From assembly GCF_037974355.1 (NCBI RefSeq), contig NZ_CP150235.1, positions 2,046,001 through 2,110,000 of the forward strand: DNA of 64,000 nt. The letters are read 5' to 3'. Below the pieces are notes generated by a model, which saw nothing but the letters and a program-made list of their open reading frames with translations, did not search any database and was not told the DNA's origin. The number at the start of each line of letters is the position of its first letter. The stretch's first letter is position 1. Below are positions 10,237-18,961 of this stretch, piece after piece. Source of the DNA: Paenibacillus sp. FSL R5-0517 (GTDB lineage: Bacteria > Bacillota > Bacilli > Paenibacillales > Paenibacillaceae). The position numbers and the translations under genes were made by a program.

Positions 10237-11667
10237 ATGAGCACCAGGGAGAAGCAAACGTTAACGATTCTACACACCAATGACATTCATAGCCACTTTG
10301 GCTCCATGAGCACCATCGCCGCTATGATCAATGAGGAACGGGACCAAGGTGGCAACCTTCTTGTATTGGATATCGGTGATCATATGGACCGGATGGCCGT
10401 TGAAACAGAGGGAACACTGGGTACGGCTAATGTTGATGTTATTAACCTGACGGGCTACGATGCCATTACAATCGGTAACAACGAAGGACTCACGTTTACG
10501 CCAGATCAGCTCGCGCAGTCCTACGCTGGCCTTCTGTGTCCTGTGGTATGCGGTAATGTTGTGGAGCAAGACACTGGCCTTCCGCCAGTCTGGATGAAGC
10601 CTTCTCTGATTGTGGAGAAAGGTCCATTTCGCATTGGTCTGCTGGGGGCAACTGCGCCTTTCACCACGTTTTACGAACTTCTTGGGTGGGATGTTCTGGA
10701 CCCTCTGGAGTCACTAAGTGCTCAAGTAGAATCGTTACGTGATGAAGTGGATGTGGTGGTTATTCTTTCACATCTGGGACTTTCCACAGATCGGAGACTG
10801 GCGGAGCAGATCACTGGAATTGATGTTATTCTCGGTGGACATACCCATCATGTTCTAGAAGAACCATTAGTCATAGGCCAGACCGTGCTGGGCGCAGCTG
10901 GGAAATTTGGACAATGGCTTGGGAAAGTGGTTCTGGAACGAACAAGCGGGGGAGAACCTCTTCAACTGGTAAGTAGCGGTTGTATGGCTGCCAAGAGTAT
11001 ATTACTGGATGATCAGGTCGCGCTGGCAATCGCTACGGATCGTGCGGAAGCCGAAAGGGCACTTAATCAGACGGCAGTGATAACAGACCGGGTACTGCCC
11101 ATCGCGTATGACCGGGAATCGCCGCTAGCAACATTGCTTGCACAAGCTGTTCGTCATTTCACGGGGGCACAGCTATCGTTGGTGAATGCAGGTCAGCTTC
11201 TCGGAGATCTTCCACAAGGTAATATTACAAAAGGAATGTTGCATTCCCTATGTCCATCTCCTATAAATGCTTGTACAATATGCTTGAGTGGAAGTCATAT
11301 TCGTGAAGCACTTGAACAGTCCTTGCTGGACGAATTTTCAGGTAAGCCTATTGTCGGCTTTGGTTTTCGTGGTCAAATTCTAGGTACGTTATGTATGGAT
11401 GGAATGGAAGTTCAATACAATCCGCATGCGCCTGCCTATGAGAAGATCCAGACCATATCCATTAATGGGGAGCCTATGGACGAACAGTGTGAGTATATCG
11501 TTGGAACACTGGACATGTTTACGTTCAATGTCGGGTATCCTCCTCTGGCTCATGGAACCCGTACGCTCTATCATCTTCCCGAATTCATACGCGATCTGCT
11601 GGAAACGGAAATTAAACGACCAGGGGCTCTGGACGACAGCCTGCGAGCCCGTTGGCATCAAAGCTAA
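10237..11667 (+). CDS. YunD-like bifunctional metallophosphatase/5'-nucleotidase
   Basis: Calcineurin-like metallophosphoesterase followed by a 5'-nucleotidase C-terminal domain, 476 residues. Metal-binding motifs are visible: TNDIHSH (residues about 14-20), DIGDHMD, GNNE and GGHTHH. The second domain runs from about residue 280. There is no signal peptide, unlike the exported UshA class, so it is likely cytoplasmic like Bacillus YunD. Substrates are probably nucleotides or nucleotide sugars but cannot be fixed from sequence. ATG 10237 is 7 nt after GGAGG; GTG 10234 is only 4 nt from it. It is divergent from the moa fusion and 72 bp upstream of an HD-GYP gene. Confidence 0.87.
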   Translation: MSTREKQTLTILHTNDIHSHFGSMSTIAAMINEERDQGGNLLVLDIGDHMDRMAVETEGTLGTANVDVINLTGYDAITIGNNEGLTFTPDQLAQSYAGLLCPVVCGNVVEQDTGLPPVWMKPSLIVEKGPFRIGLLGATAPFTTFYELLGWDVLDPLESLSAQVESLRDEVDVVVILSHLGLSTDRRLAEQITGIDVILGGHTHHVLEEPLVIGQTVLGAAGKFGQWLGKVVLERTSGGEPLQLVSSGCMAAKSILLDDQVALAIATDRAEAERALNQTAVITDRVLPIAYDRESPLATLLAQAVRHFTGAQLSLVNAGQLLGDLPQGNITKGMLHSLCPSPINACTICLSGSHIREALEQSLLDEFSGKPIVGFGFRGQILGTLCMDGMEVQYNPHAPAYEKIQTISINGEPMDEQCEYIVGTLDMFTFNVGYPPLAHGTRTLYHLPEFIRDLLETEIKRPGALDDSLRARWHQS

Positions 11668-11739
11668 ATTAAAGGACTTGCCTTCTGCTGAAGCGGCGGC
11701 TAGTGGTAATTACATCTACGGAGCGGGAGAGGATAGGCT

Positions 11740-12861
11740 GTGCGTTTAGTACATATAAACCTATTGCAGCCTGGCATGAAGCTGGGGAAACGAATTTATA
11801 GTGAAGAAGGCCTGGTATTACTTAGTGAGGATGTAGAGCTAACCAGTCGATTGATTGGGCGGCTCAAAGATCTCGGGGTTGGTTATGTGTATATCAAAGA
11901 TGCTGCGACTGAGGATATCATCGTTCCTGATATGTTGCAGGAAGAGACCAAGAGGAAGGCATTGGTAGAGATCAAGCAGCAATTTCAGAGTATGTCAGGA
12001 CTAAAAACCAAAAATCAGATTCCTCATTTCGGTAAAGCGCTTAGTGGTGTGATGAATGCCATTCTGGAAGACATCGGCAGTCAGAAGGAAGCCATGATTA
12101 TGCTGATGGACATGAATTCCAGTGATTTTGACCTGTATAACCATTCTCTGAATGTATGTGTGTACACGTTGGTTCTTGGTGTCGCTTCGGGTTACACACG
12201 CCAGCAATTAATGGAGATTGGTCTGGGCGCCTTGTTGCATGATATCGGCAAGACACAGATTGCACCTGAGATCCTGCACAAACCCTCCAGATTGAGTGAC
12301 GAGGAATTTAAAATCATTCAGCAGCACACTACATATGGACACCGTATTCTCAAAGATGAACCAGGCATACCGCTTCTATCTGCGCATTGTGCATTGCAGC
12401 ACCATGAACGAATTGATGGTAGCGGATATCCATTTGGGTTGAAAGACAAAGAAATTCACGAATATGCCAAGTGGATTGCGCTTGCTGATTCCTATGATGC
12501 CATGACGACGAATCGGGTGTACAAGCAAGCCTTATTGCCGCATCAGGCTGTCGAGGTTTTGTACACTGGTTCAGGGACCCTGTACGAACAACGGATGCTG
12601 GAGAAGTTCAGGGATTGTGTAGCCATATACCCAGTAGGTCTTTCAGTTAAGCTCAGTACGGGAGAGGTTGGGGTAGTTGCATCCATTCATTCACGTGTTC
12701 CCCAACGTCCGCTGATCCGTGTTCTAAAAGATGCGGACGGCCAGACTTTATCTTCGCCTTACGAAATTAACCTGCTGACAGCTCTGTCTGTGATGATCAC
12801 AGGTGTAGAGGGTGTGGAGGATATACCATCTGCGGCCCAAAGTGAACAGGTGCAAAGCTGA
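11740..12861 (+). CDS. HD-GYP domain protein, second paralogue
   Basis: 373 residues, same architecture as the product of 8198-9247: an N-terminal LxPGMKLGKRIY segment, a linker, then HD-GYP with HDIGK and HHERIDGSGYP intact. It likely hydrolyses c-di-GMP. The 12-residue HD/GYP signatures are nearly identical to those of the neighbour, while N-terminal and C-terminal parts diverge, suggesting an old duplication with different inputs. GTG 11740 is preceded by GGAGAGG at 7 nt. It is probably co-transcribed with the metallophosphoesterase gene and ends at a terminator. Confidence 0.88.
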   Translation: MRLVHINLLQPGMKLGKRIYSEEGLVLLSEDVELTSRLIGRLKDLGVGYVYIKDAATEDIIVPDMLQEETKRKALVEIKQQFQSMSGLKTKNQIPHFGKALSGVMNAILEDIGSQKEAMIMLMDMNSSDFDLYNHSLNVCVYTLVLGVASGYTRQQLMEIGLGALLHDIGKTQIAPEILHKPSRLSDEEFKIIQQHTTYGHRILKDEPGIPLLSAHCALQHHERIDGSGYPFGLKDKEIHEYAKWIALADSYDAMTTNRVYKQALLPHQAVEVLYTGSGTLYEQRMLEKFRDCVAIYPVGLSVKLSTGEVGVVASIHSRVPQRPLIRVLKDADGQTLSSPYEINLLTALSVMITGVEGVEDIPSAAQSEQVQS

Positions 12862-12881
12862 ACAACTAGAAAGATGATTAG

Positions 12882-12943
12882 CGCTCATGTCGTAATATCG
12901 GGGCCGTTTCGTGATTCGGTCCAGAGTTGCCTGAGCGTTTTTT
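12882..12943 (+). terminator. Terminator after the second HD-GYP gene
   Basis: Outer stem CGCTCA/TGAGCG encloses an inner hairpin GGGCCG/CGGTCC, followed by six T residues. Confidence 0.75.
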
Positions 12944-12989
12944 GTCATGTAATGGACAGGGTCTACGTATGCCGGAGCATTCAAAATTG

Positions 12990-12998
12990 TGCTATGAT
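12990..12998 (+). promoter_or_regulatory. Extended -10 promoter candidate for yfkAB-like gene
   Basis: TGCTATGAT (TGn plus a 5/6 -10 hexamer) about 90 nt before the start codon. No good -35 box is present, as is common for extended -10 promoters. Confidence 0.4.
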
Positions 12999-13081
12999 AA
13001 AAGATAACTCCAAAAAGAGAAACACAAGGTATGATGTAAATAAAACTTTTTAGGTTAATAAAAGGAATAAGGTGAAGAACA

Positions 13082-14218
13082 ATGACCATGCTAAACTCAG
13101 GATCGGTACAACCGATGCCTTTATCGCCGACCAATGATCCGTGGGATCCGATCGGCTCTCTGCGTACATATGGACGCCATGTGCTGACCAGTGTAGAAAT
13201 GACTGTGACACATTTGTGTAATATGAGGTGTGAGCATTGTGCTGTGGGAGATATGCTTACGATGCGCGAAGCACCGGCTCTACCGCTTCCTCTGATGCTG
13301 AAACGATTGGATGAAGTGGAGCATCTGCAGACGATTAGTCTGACGGGTGGCGAGCCAAGCTTTAGCCAGAAAACAGTGGATGAAATGATCATCCCACTGC
13401 TCAAATATGCCAAGGAACGTGGAATTCGTTCCCAGATTAATTCGAATTTGACATTGGATATCAGTCGGTATGAGCAGCTTTTACCGTATCTGGACGTTAT
13501 GCATATCTCATTCAACTATCTGAATGCTGACGATTTCCATCAAGTCGGATTTGCAAATAGTGGCAGACCTGTAAAACGTGAAGTAGCGGTGAAGATGTAT
13601 GAGAAAATGATTGAGAATTCCCGCAAACTGAGTGAAGCAGGCATGTTTATCTCTGCGGAGTCAATGATCAACTTCCGTACGCATGACAAGCTGGATGGTA
13701 TTCATCAATTGATTCGTGAGATGGGCTGTGTTCGCCATGAAGTGCATCCGATGTATAACTCGAACTTTGCTTCGTCGCTGCCCGTGTTATCACTGGATCA
13801 TATGAGAGCGGCGATTCATCGTTTGCTTGATGTGCGTGACAAGGATATGTGGATGCTCTTCGGGACATTGCCATTCTTCGCATGCAGTGCAGCTGAGCAG
13901 GATCGGGAATTGATTAACCGACTGTACAGCGAGCCAAATGTGACGGTACGTAACGATCCGGACGGACGCAACCGTGTGAACGTCAACATGTTTACAGGCA
14001 ATGTGTATGTGACGGATTTTGCGGATATCCCGGCGTTTGGCAACATTCGTGATCGTAAGCTGGATGAGGTGTTCCATGAGTGGTCAGCGGAACATCCGCT
14101 CAATCAGACGGTTAACTGCCATTGTGATATCGCATCCTGTTGCGGGCCAAACCTGCTCGTAGCGGATATGTATTACAAAGGTGTGGATTTCAAATCCAGA
14201 AAGGCCATCACACGTTGA
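13082..14218 (+). CDS. yfkAB: Radical SAM protein of the YfkAB family
   Basis: 378-residue radical SAM enzyme. The [4Fe-4S]/SAM motif CxxxCxxC is seen as CNMRCEHC near residue 47, followed by the GGEP segment. A C-terminal CxCxxxxC (CHCDIASC) near residue 352, followed by one more Cys, matches the signature that defines the YfkAB subfamily and probably binds an auxiliary cluster. In B. subtilis the equivalent appears as yfkA/yfkB; here it is a single frame. The substrate is unknown. The start has a weak AAGGTG site. It is followed by a transporter gene 46 bp downstream and probably co-transcribed. Confidence 0.9.
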   Translation: MTMLNSGSVQPMPLSPTNDPWDPIGSLRTYGRHVLTSVEMTVTHLCNMRCEHCAVGDMLTMREAPALPLPLMLKRLDEVEHLQTISLTGGEPSFSQKTVDEMIIPLLKYAKERGIRSQINSNLTLDISRYEQLLPYLDVMHISFNYLNADDFHQVGFANSGRPVKREVAVKMYEKMIENSRKLSEAGMFISAESMINFRTHDKLDGIHQLIREMGCVRHEVHPMYNSNFASSLPVLSLDHMRAAIHRLLDVRDKDMWMLFGTLPFFACSAAEQDRELINRLYSEPNVTVRNDPDGRNRVNVNMFTGNVYVTDFADIPAFGNIRDRKLDEVFHEWSAEHPLNQTVNCHCDIASCCGPNLLVADMYYKGVDFKSRKAITR

Positions 14219-14264
14219 TATTCCAGGTGTATTCCTGAAATAGATAGAAAAGGGGAGTTTCAAC

Positions 14265-15620
14265 TTGGATATTCATACCGAGTTTCATCTTGGGCAGCTA
14301 GTATTTAATCTGGTCTGTGTCTTTTTGCTCGTATTTTTGAATGGCGTATTTGTTGCAGCAGAATTTTCGCTTGTGAAAGTAAGGCAGACACGCTTAACTC
14401 AATTACAGAGTGAAGGAAACCGTATGGCTGGTTACGCATTGAAGGTGAATAGTAAACTGGATTCCTATCTATCGGCGACTCAGTTCGGGATTACGCTGAC
14501 ATCGCTCGGACTTGGGTGGCTGGGAGAACCGGCCATTTCGGAATTGCTCGTTGAGCCACTCATGTTTAAACTTGGTGTAGGAGATGCAGGACTTATTTCG
14601 ACCGTGTCGGTCATTATTGGTTTTTGTATCATTACATTTCTGCATATTGTTCTGGGTGAGCTCGCCCCTAAATCACTTGCGATTCAAAAAACAGACGGTG
14701 TGGCATTGTTCTTATCTGCACCTTTGCTGTTGTTCTACAAAATTTTCTTTCCGTTCATCTGGGTACTGAATGTATCGGCCAATGCATTGCTGCGTCTGGC
14801 AGGTATCGAACCTGCCAGTGAAGGAGAAGCTCACTCAGAAGATGAGCTTCGTATACTGATGAAGCAGAGTGCCAAAAGTGGGGTCATTGATAAGGATGAG
14901 ATCAAACTGATGGATAACATCTTTGACTTCTCCGATATGCTGGCACGTGAAGTCATGCTGCCTCGTACGGATATGGATTGTTTGTATACCCACATGTCTT
15001 TGGAGGAAAATCTGGAGATTATTAATGCAACCAAACATTCCCGGTATCCTGTGGCAGTAGAAGACAAGGATGAGATTATAGGGTTTATCCATATCACAGA
15101 CCTGCTGCTGGCTGACCCGGAGCAGCAACGTGATCTGGCTTCGCTTGTCCGTCCCATCTTGAACGTTCCCGAATCCATGGAGATTAGCCAGGTATTGCGG
15201 ATGATGCAGAAGAAACATTCTCAGATGACCCTGGTCGTGGATGAGTATGGGGGCACAGCTGGATTGCTGACTGCGGAAGAGATTCTGGAAGAGATCGTTG
15301 GAGACTTGTATGACGAGTTTGAGGATGAGCGTCCGCATATGGAACGCACCGGCGATTCATTTTCCATTGATGGTCGATCGCTTATTGAAGAAGTTCATAA
15401 GTGGACTGGGGCCATCATTGAGGATGAGGAAGTAGATACGATTGGTGGATGGCTGTTTAAAGAGCTTGGAGGCAGTCCGGCCAAGGGGAAAATGCAGGAG
15501 CTTAATGGGTACGTTTTTGAAGTGGAAGAAGCCACTCGCTTACGAATCACCCGGGTTCGAGTGTATAAGCAATCTGTCCCACAAGACATGAATACGGAAG
15601 AAGATCAGTCAACACACTAA
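14265..15620 (+). CDS. CNNM/CorC-type membrane protein (DUF21-CBS-CorC_HlyC, UPF0053)
   Basis: 451 residues in the order DUF21/CNNM membrane domain (about 1-200, several hydrophobic segments), a pair of CBS domains (about 215-340) and a CorC_HlyC transporter-associated domain (about 350-435). Family members are called hemolysin-like but act in Mg2+ or other divalent-cation efflux, with CBS domains sensing nucleotides. TTG 14265 is 7 nt after AGGGGAG and no better start exists. Terminator at 15625-15668. The precise ion cannot be read from the sequence. Confidence 0.9.
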   Translation: MDIHTEFHLGQLVFNLVCVFLLVFLNGVFVAAEFSLVKVRQTRLTQLQSEGNRMAGYALKVNSKLDSYLSATQFGITLTSLGLGWLGEPAISELLVEPLMFKLGVGDAGLISTVSVIIGFCIITFLHIVLGELAPKSLAIQKTDGVALFLSAPLLLFYKIFFPFIWVLNVSANALLRLAGIEPASEGEAHSEDELRILMKQSAKSGVIDKDEIKLMDNIFDFSDMLAREVMLPRTDMDCLYTHMSLEENLEIINATKHSRYPVAVEDKDEIIGFIHITDLLLADPEQQRDLASLVRPILNVPESMEISQVLRMMQKKHSQMTLVVDEYGGTAGLLTAEEILEEIVGDLYDEFEDERPHMERTGDSFSIDGRSLIEEVHKWTGAIIEDEEVDTIGGWLFKELGGSPAKGKMQELNGYVFEVEEATRLRITRVRVYKQSVPQDMNTEEDQSTH

Positions 15621-15624
15621 ATTG

Positions 15625-15668
15625 ACCTCTGAAGGAACGCCTTATGGTGGACTTTCAGAGGTTTTTTT
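15625..15668 (+). terminator. Terminator after the CNNM gene
   Basis: ACCTCTGAA pairs with TTCAGAGGT, followed by seven T residues. Confidence 0.88.
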
Positions 15669-15787
15669 GATGTGTCAGTTAAAAGGGGATTAACTTGCAG
15701 ACCTGAAACATATGGATATAGAGACGGAAGCAATTGTTTTAAAGGTACGTTGAGTGCATATAAACATGCAGAAAGGAGAGTTATTCT

Positions 15788-16027
15788 GTGAAAGATCCAC
15801 AGCTTCGAGCCTATGTCCCATTTGTGGGACCGTTTGATCCTTGTCCACCCGTAAAGATTCGAACGTATCTGGTTCCTCCGCAATTATTCATTCCATTTCA
15901 ACCTATGGGCTGGCCTCAGTACAGCCCGGCAGAAGCCTTAAGAATCGGAACGTTGTGGCCTGCATTATACAGCCCTTATACACCAGCGAGATCGAAAGGG
16001 AGGAAGGTGGAGTCGGATGGAGCCTGA
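15788..16027 (+). CDS. cotJA: CotJA, spore coat associated protein
   Basis: 79 residues, Pro/Tyr-rich (PFVGPFDPCPP, FIPFQPMGWPQY), typical of CotJA, a small coat protein whose operon is expressed in the mother cell under sigma E in B. subtilis. The GTG start follows AAAGGAGAG. It overlaps cotJB by 11 nt, giving the standard cotJA-JB-JC order. A sequence CATATAAA just upstream resembles a sigma-E -10 but has no matching -35, so I do not annotate a promoter. Confidence 0.9.
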   Translation: MKDPQLRAYVPFVGPFDPCPPVKIRTYLVPPQLFIPFQPMGWPQYSPAEALRIGTLWPALYSPYTPARSKGRKVESDGA

Positions 16028-16292
16028 AGTACCCAAAGCCTGTGATGCAAGGTACTACGAGCTGTTAGAGGAGCTCCAGGCACTGGACTTTGTATTAGTT
16101 GAGCTGAATCTGTATCTGGACATCCATCCGGGTGATTTTCAGAGTATTGAACAGTACAACAAATTCAGTCAGGAGCGCATGAGAGTTGCACATGAATTTC
16201 AACAATTGTATGGACCGCTGATGAACTTTGGTCATGCATTCTCCAAATATCCTTGGGAGTGGTCTCAGACACCGTGGCCATGGCAGGTGTGA
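16017..16292 (+). CDS. cotJB: CotJB, spore coat protein
   Basis: 91 residues with the CotJB pattern: a helical N-terminus (YYELLEELQALDFVLVELNLYLD), HPGD, and the aromatic end YPWEWSQTPWPW. It is a component of the inner coat layer that goes with the CotJC catalase. The ATG lies within the end of cotJA and follows a GGAGG-type site. Confidence 0.92.
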   Translation: MEPEVPKACDARYYELLEELQALDFVLVELNLYLDIHPGDFQSIEQYNKFSQERMRVAHEFQQLYGPLMNFGHAFSKYPWEWSQTPWPWQV

Positions 16293-16386
16293 AATAATCC
16301 CCTCGGGTTTCCGTGCAAATTTGTAAAGCCGGGGACTCGGGGAACATGCCAGCAATTTCGATTTTATTCAAAAAGGAGGGCTCTGC

Positions 16387-16956
16387 ATGTGGGTGTATGA
16401 GAAAAAATTGCAGTATCCTGTTCGGGTTAGTAAATGTGATCCTCATATGGCAAAATTGCTGGCTGAACAATATGGAGGAGCGGACGGTGAGCTGGCAGCA
16501 GCTCTGCGGTACTTGAACCAGCGGTATACCATTCCGGACAAAATAATCGGGCTGCTGAACGACATAGGCACAGAGGAATTTGCTCACCTTGAGATGATTG
16601 CCACCATGATTTACAAGTTAACAAAGGACGCGTCAGTGGAGCAACTGGAAGAAGCGGGACTTGCACCTAATTATGCTCAGCGTGATTCTGCTTTATTTTA
16701 CACGAATTCCTCAGGTGTACCTTTTACTGCAGCATACATTGCTTCGAAGGGAGATCCGATCGCGGATTTGTATGAGGATATTGCAGCAGAAGAGAAAGCC
16801 CGGGCTACATATCAATGGTTAATCGATCTGACCGATGACGTGGATCTGCAGGATAGTCTGAAGTTTCTTCGGGAACGGGAAATCGTGCATTCGTTAAGGT
16901 TCCGGGAAGCCGTGGAGATTTTGAAAGACGATCGGGACACAAAGAAAATTTTCTGA
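16387..16956 (+). CDS. cotJC: CotJC, manganese catalase-like spore coat protein
   Basis: 189-residue ferritin-like four-helix protein of the manganese catalase family. Candidate di-metal ligands lie in TEEFAHLE, IAAEEKAR and REREIVHS. In spores it sits in the coat and is thought to remove peroxide. AAAAAGGAGGG precedes the start. The 94-nt gap from cotJB contains an imperfect G/C-rich hairpin that could lower or separate expression. It closes the cotJ operon, with a terminator at 16983-17006. Confidence 0.93.
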   Translation: MWVYEKKLQYPVRVSKCDPHMAKLLAEQYGGADGELAAALRYLNQRYTIPDKIIGLLNDIGTEEFAHLEMIATMIYKLTKDASVEQLEEAGLAPNYAQRDSALFYTNSSGVPFTAAYIASKGDPIADLYEDIAAEEKARATYQWLIDLTDDVDLQDSLKFLREREIVHSLRFREAVEILKDDRDTKKIF

Positions 16957-16982
16957 ATATTTAATATCGAGGCAGAAGTCTG

Positions 16983-17006
16983 GCAGTCCAGTAGGGCTGC
17001 TTTTTT
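16983..17006 (+). terminator. Terminator of the cotJ operon
   Basis: GCAGTCC/GGGCTGC (one G-T pair) with a short loop and six T residues. Confidence 0.8.
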
Positions 17007-17150
17007 GTATGAAAAGATAATAAAATTAAATAAATCATTTTTAAAATTAAATTACATATAATTATATAATTTACAAATATTGTTGTAAAATACACTCGCA
17101 TATTATACAATGAAATTGAAGTTGAAAATTCTATTAAGGAGATGATCATT

Positions 17151-17459
17151 TTGAGACTTAGTAAAGTTCTTATGTTGACTGCATGTTCCTTTATTTTGAC
17201 CACTTCCATTTCAAGTGGAGGCGTGTCTGCGGCAAATGTTCAACCGATTACCAGTACAAGTGTATCAGACGTAGTATCTCCTATGCTTGAAAGTAAAACT
17301 TTTTCTGTAGTGCATTATTATCCTGTAGGTTTTGGAGTACCAAAATATCTTACGGACTATAAAACGCCAGACGGTTATGTAGGCACCTTGGTGTTGGTTA
17401 GTTATCATACGGTGGATGGAATTGTTGCTGCAAGATTCGAAGGGACCGTTTACAGATAA
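17151..17459 (+). CDS. Small secreted protein, unknown family
   Basis: 102 residues. A signal peptide is clear: MRLSK, then a hydrophobic core, ending GGVSA before ANVQ. The mature part of about 75 residues has no Cys and looks beta-rich (SVVHYYPVGFGVP..YVGTLVLVSYH). I do not recognise a family. TTG 17151 is chosen because AAGGAG lies 9 nt before it; the in-frame ATG 17142 directly abuts that site. The upstream region is very AT-rich. It is convergent with another secreted protein, sharing a hairpin between them. Confidence 0.65.
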   Translation: MRLSKVLMLTACSFILTTSISSGGVSAANVQPITSTSVSDVVSPMLESKTFSVVHYYPVGFGVPKYLTDYKTPDGYVGTLVLVSYHTVDGIVAARFEGTVYR

Positions 17460-17522
17460 TCAGAAATGGTAGATTAAACTTCGTTTTAAGATTCCTATAA
17501 CAACGCTTTTGTAAAAATTTCA

Positions 17523-17567
17523 AAAGTAGCAGTTCTCAAGATTGAATAATCTTGGAACTGCTACTTT
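17523..17567. terminator. Long hairpin between convergent secreted-protein genes
   Basis: A 20-bp stem with a single bulged T and a 4-nt loop. T-runs flank it weakly; it likely stops transcription from both sides. Confidence 0.75.
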
Positions 17568-17599
17568 CATTTAGAGCATCTTTTTCAGTTTAATAGATA

Positions 17600-18658
17600 C
17601 TACAGTTGTATGCTGACGGTTTCTTCACCAGGGCTTACATAATTGACACTTACTTTATCGGATGGCACAGAGTGATATCCTCCGGTTTGTCCACTGCCCC
17701 AACTGCTATATATCAGATTGCTACCAGAATAGTAGCCTACAGTGATATCATGCCAGCGCACATTTTTAATCGATGAACCTGTGTTCATGTTCTCGGGTTT
17801 TTGACCGATAGTGGTCATTCGTTTTACTCTCATCCCTATACCGCTTTTATCCCAGCCACTTACCCCGCTTCTTACAATCGTTGTTGTCAATTGTTCGCCA
17901 GTCGTTGTGATTCCTGATACTGCCAACGTACATTCATTGGGATTGGTCACATAAAATTTCATATAAATGTCCTGATTTGAACGATAGCGAGTAGTACTGG
18001 GAACCATCGCTCCATTTGCTAGCGTCGTGGGGGACCAATTATCAAAGGCTGTGCTGTATTGTAAACCGGCATCGATCCCATTTCCGTTAGATCCCCAACC
18101 TCCCAGATATACATAAGGAACATCCGTTGAAACATTTCCTTTTACGTATGGGGCACCTGGGATGGTAACATAAGTACTTAACCAGTTGTATCCATTATTT
18201 GAGAAAACTCTTCGATAAGGACCGGAACCTCCGCTTGAATTAGGTACTTCGGCAGCGGGCGAAATTTGGGTATCATCTTTAATAGCAGATGCTGAAAAAT
18301 CCGTGGATACTCCGGGACCAACAAGTTCTTTTCCGGATGCACTTTGATAGACATTGTTCTCAACCAGATCATATACTTCTGTCGTTTCTTTGAGTTCCAT
18401 CTTGTTAGAGTAAATAGCACCATCTTCTGCGACATAGATGACATTTTCTCGATCTTCTTCGTCGAGCCGGGCCATCACGTCAGCAATCACTTCTCGCTCA
18501 TTTCCTGTGATTGATGAATCGATGTTGACTTCGATCCTTTTTATAAGCTCGTTGTTCATGGTGATCGTGTCCATATTACCATCTGCGAATACAAGATTGA
18601 ATGGAGTTAATAACAAAGCTAAGGATAATAATGAAGTTAGCGATTTTCTTATCTTCAA
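17600..18658 (-). CDS. Secreted protein of about 350 aa, function unknown
   Basis: 352 residues with a signal peptide (MKIRKSL, a Leu-rich core, ending VFA before DGN). The middle is acidic and helical, with a segment LDEEDRENVIYVAEDG. The C-terminal 200 residues are Gly/Ser/Thr/Tyr-rich and beta-like (PYVYLGGWGSNGNGIDAGLQYS, then DNWSP). The last pattern reminds me of the YrpD family of Bacillus secreted proteins, but that is a weak memory-based match. TTG 18658 is 8 nt after GAGGGAG; TTG at 18664 is too close to it. No catalytic motif is visible. Confidence 0.65.
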   Translation of the reverse strand: MKIRKSLTSLLSLALLLTPFNLVFADGNMDTITMNNELIKRIEVNIDSSITGNEREVIADVMARLDEEDRENVIYVAEDGAIYSNKMELKETTEVYDLVENNVYQSASGKELVGPGVSTDFSASAIKDDTQISPAAEVPNSSGGSGPYRRVFSNNGYNWLSTYVTIPGAPYVKGNVSTDVPYVYLGGWGSNGNGIDAGLQYSTAFDNWSPTTLANGAMVPSTTRYRSNQDIYMKFYVTNPNECTLAVSGITTTGEQLTTTIVRSGVSGWDKSGIGMRVKRMTTIGQKPENMNTGSSIKNVRWHDITVGYYSGSNLIYSSWGSGQTGGYHSVPSDKVSVNYVSPGEETVSIQL

Positions 18659-18901
18659 ACTCAAAACTCCCTCTCTCAAATGGAATGTGTGTAGAATAAT
18701 TACCAATGAATTTTGACTACGTTTAATGCAGCAACTCAGGATAATGGTAGATATAGATCGTGCTTGAACATAAACATCTCCTTTTATGGATTTTAATTAC
18801 TTCTATATGATAGTTTTTATGTAATAATATGTAAGTGACTATTTTCACAGTAAAAGGTAATAAATCTCAAATGAACGTTATAGGTAAGAAAATGGAGAAA
18901 C

Positions 18902-18940
18902 AAAAAAACCATCTCTAGTAGTGGTACCAGAGATGGTTTT
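18902..18940 (-). terminator. Terminator of the KAS III-like unit
   Basis: AAAACCATCTCT pairs with AGAGATGGTTTT; on the minus strand a run of seven T follows. It sits 22 nt after the stop codon of the gene at 18962. Confidence 0.88.
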
Positions 18941-18961
18941 ATTAAATTTTGAAGTGTATAC

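Noticed and set aside
12748-13515. 255-codon minus-strand frame across the gap before yfkAB
   Set aside because: It covers the end of an HD-GYP gene, a terminator and the start of yfkAB; Cys/Ser/Ile-rich, no homology pattern.
15757-15764. Sigma-E -10 (CATATAAA) before cotJA
   Set aside because: No -35 element at 13-15 bp, and the start site would fall on the ribosome binding site.
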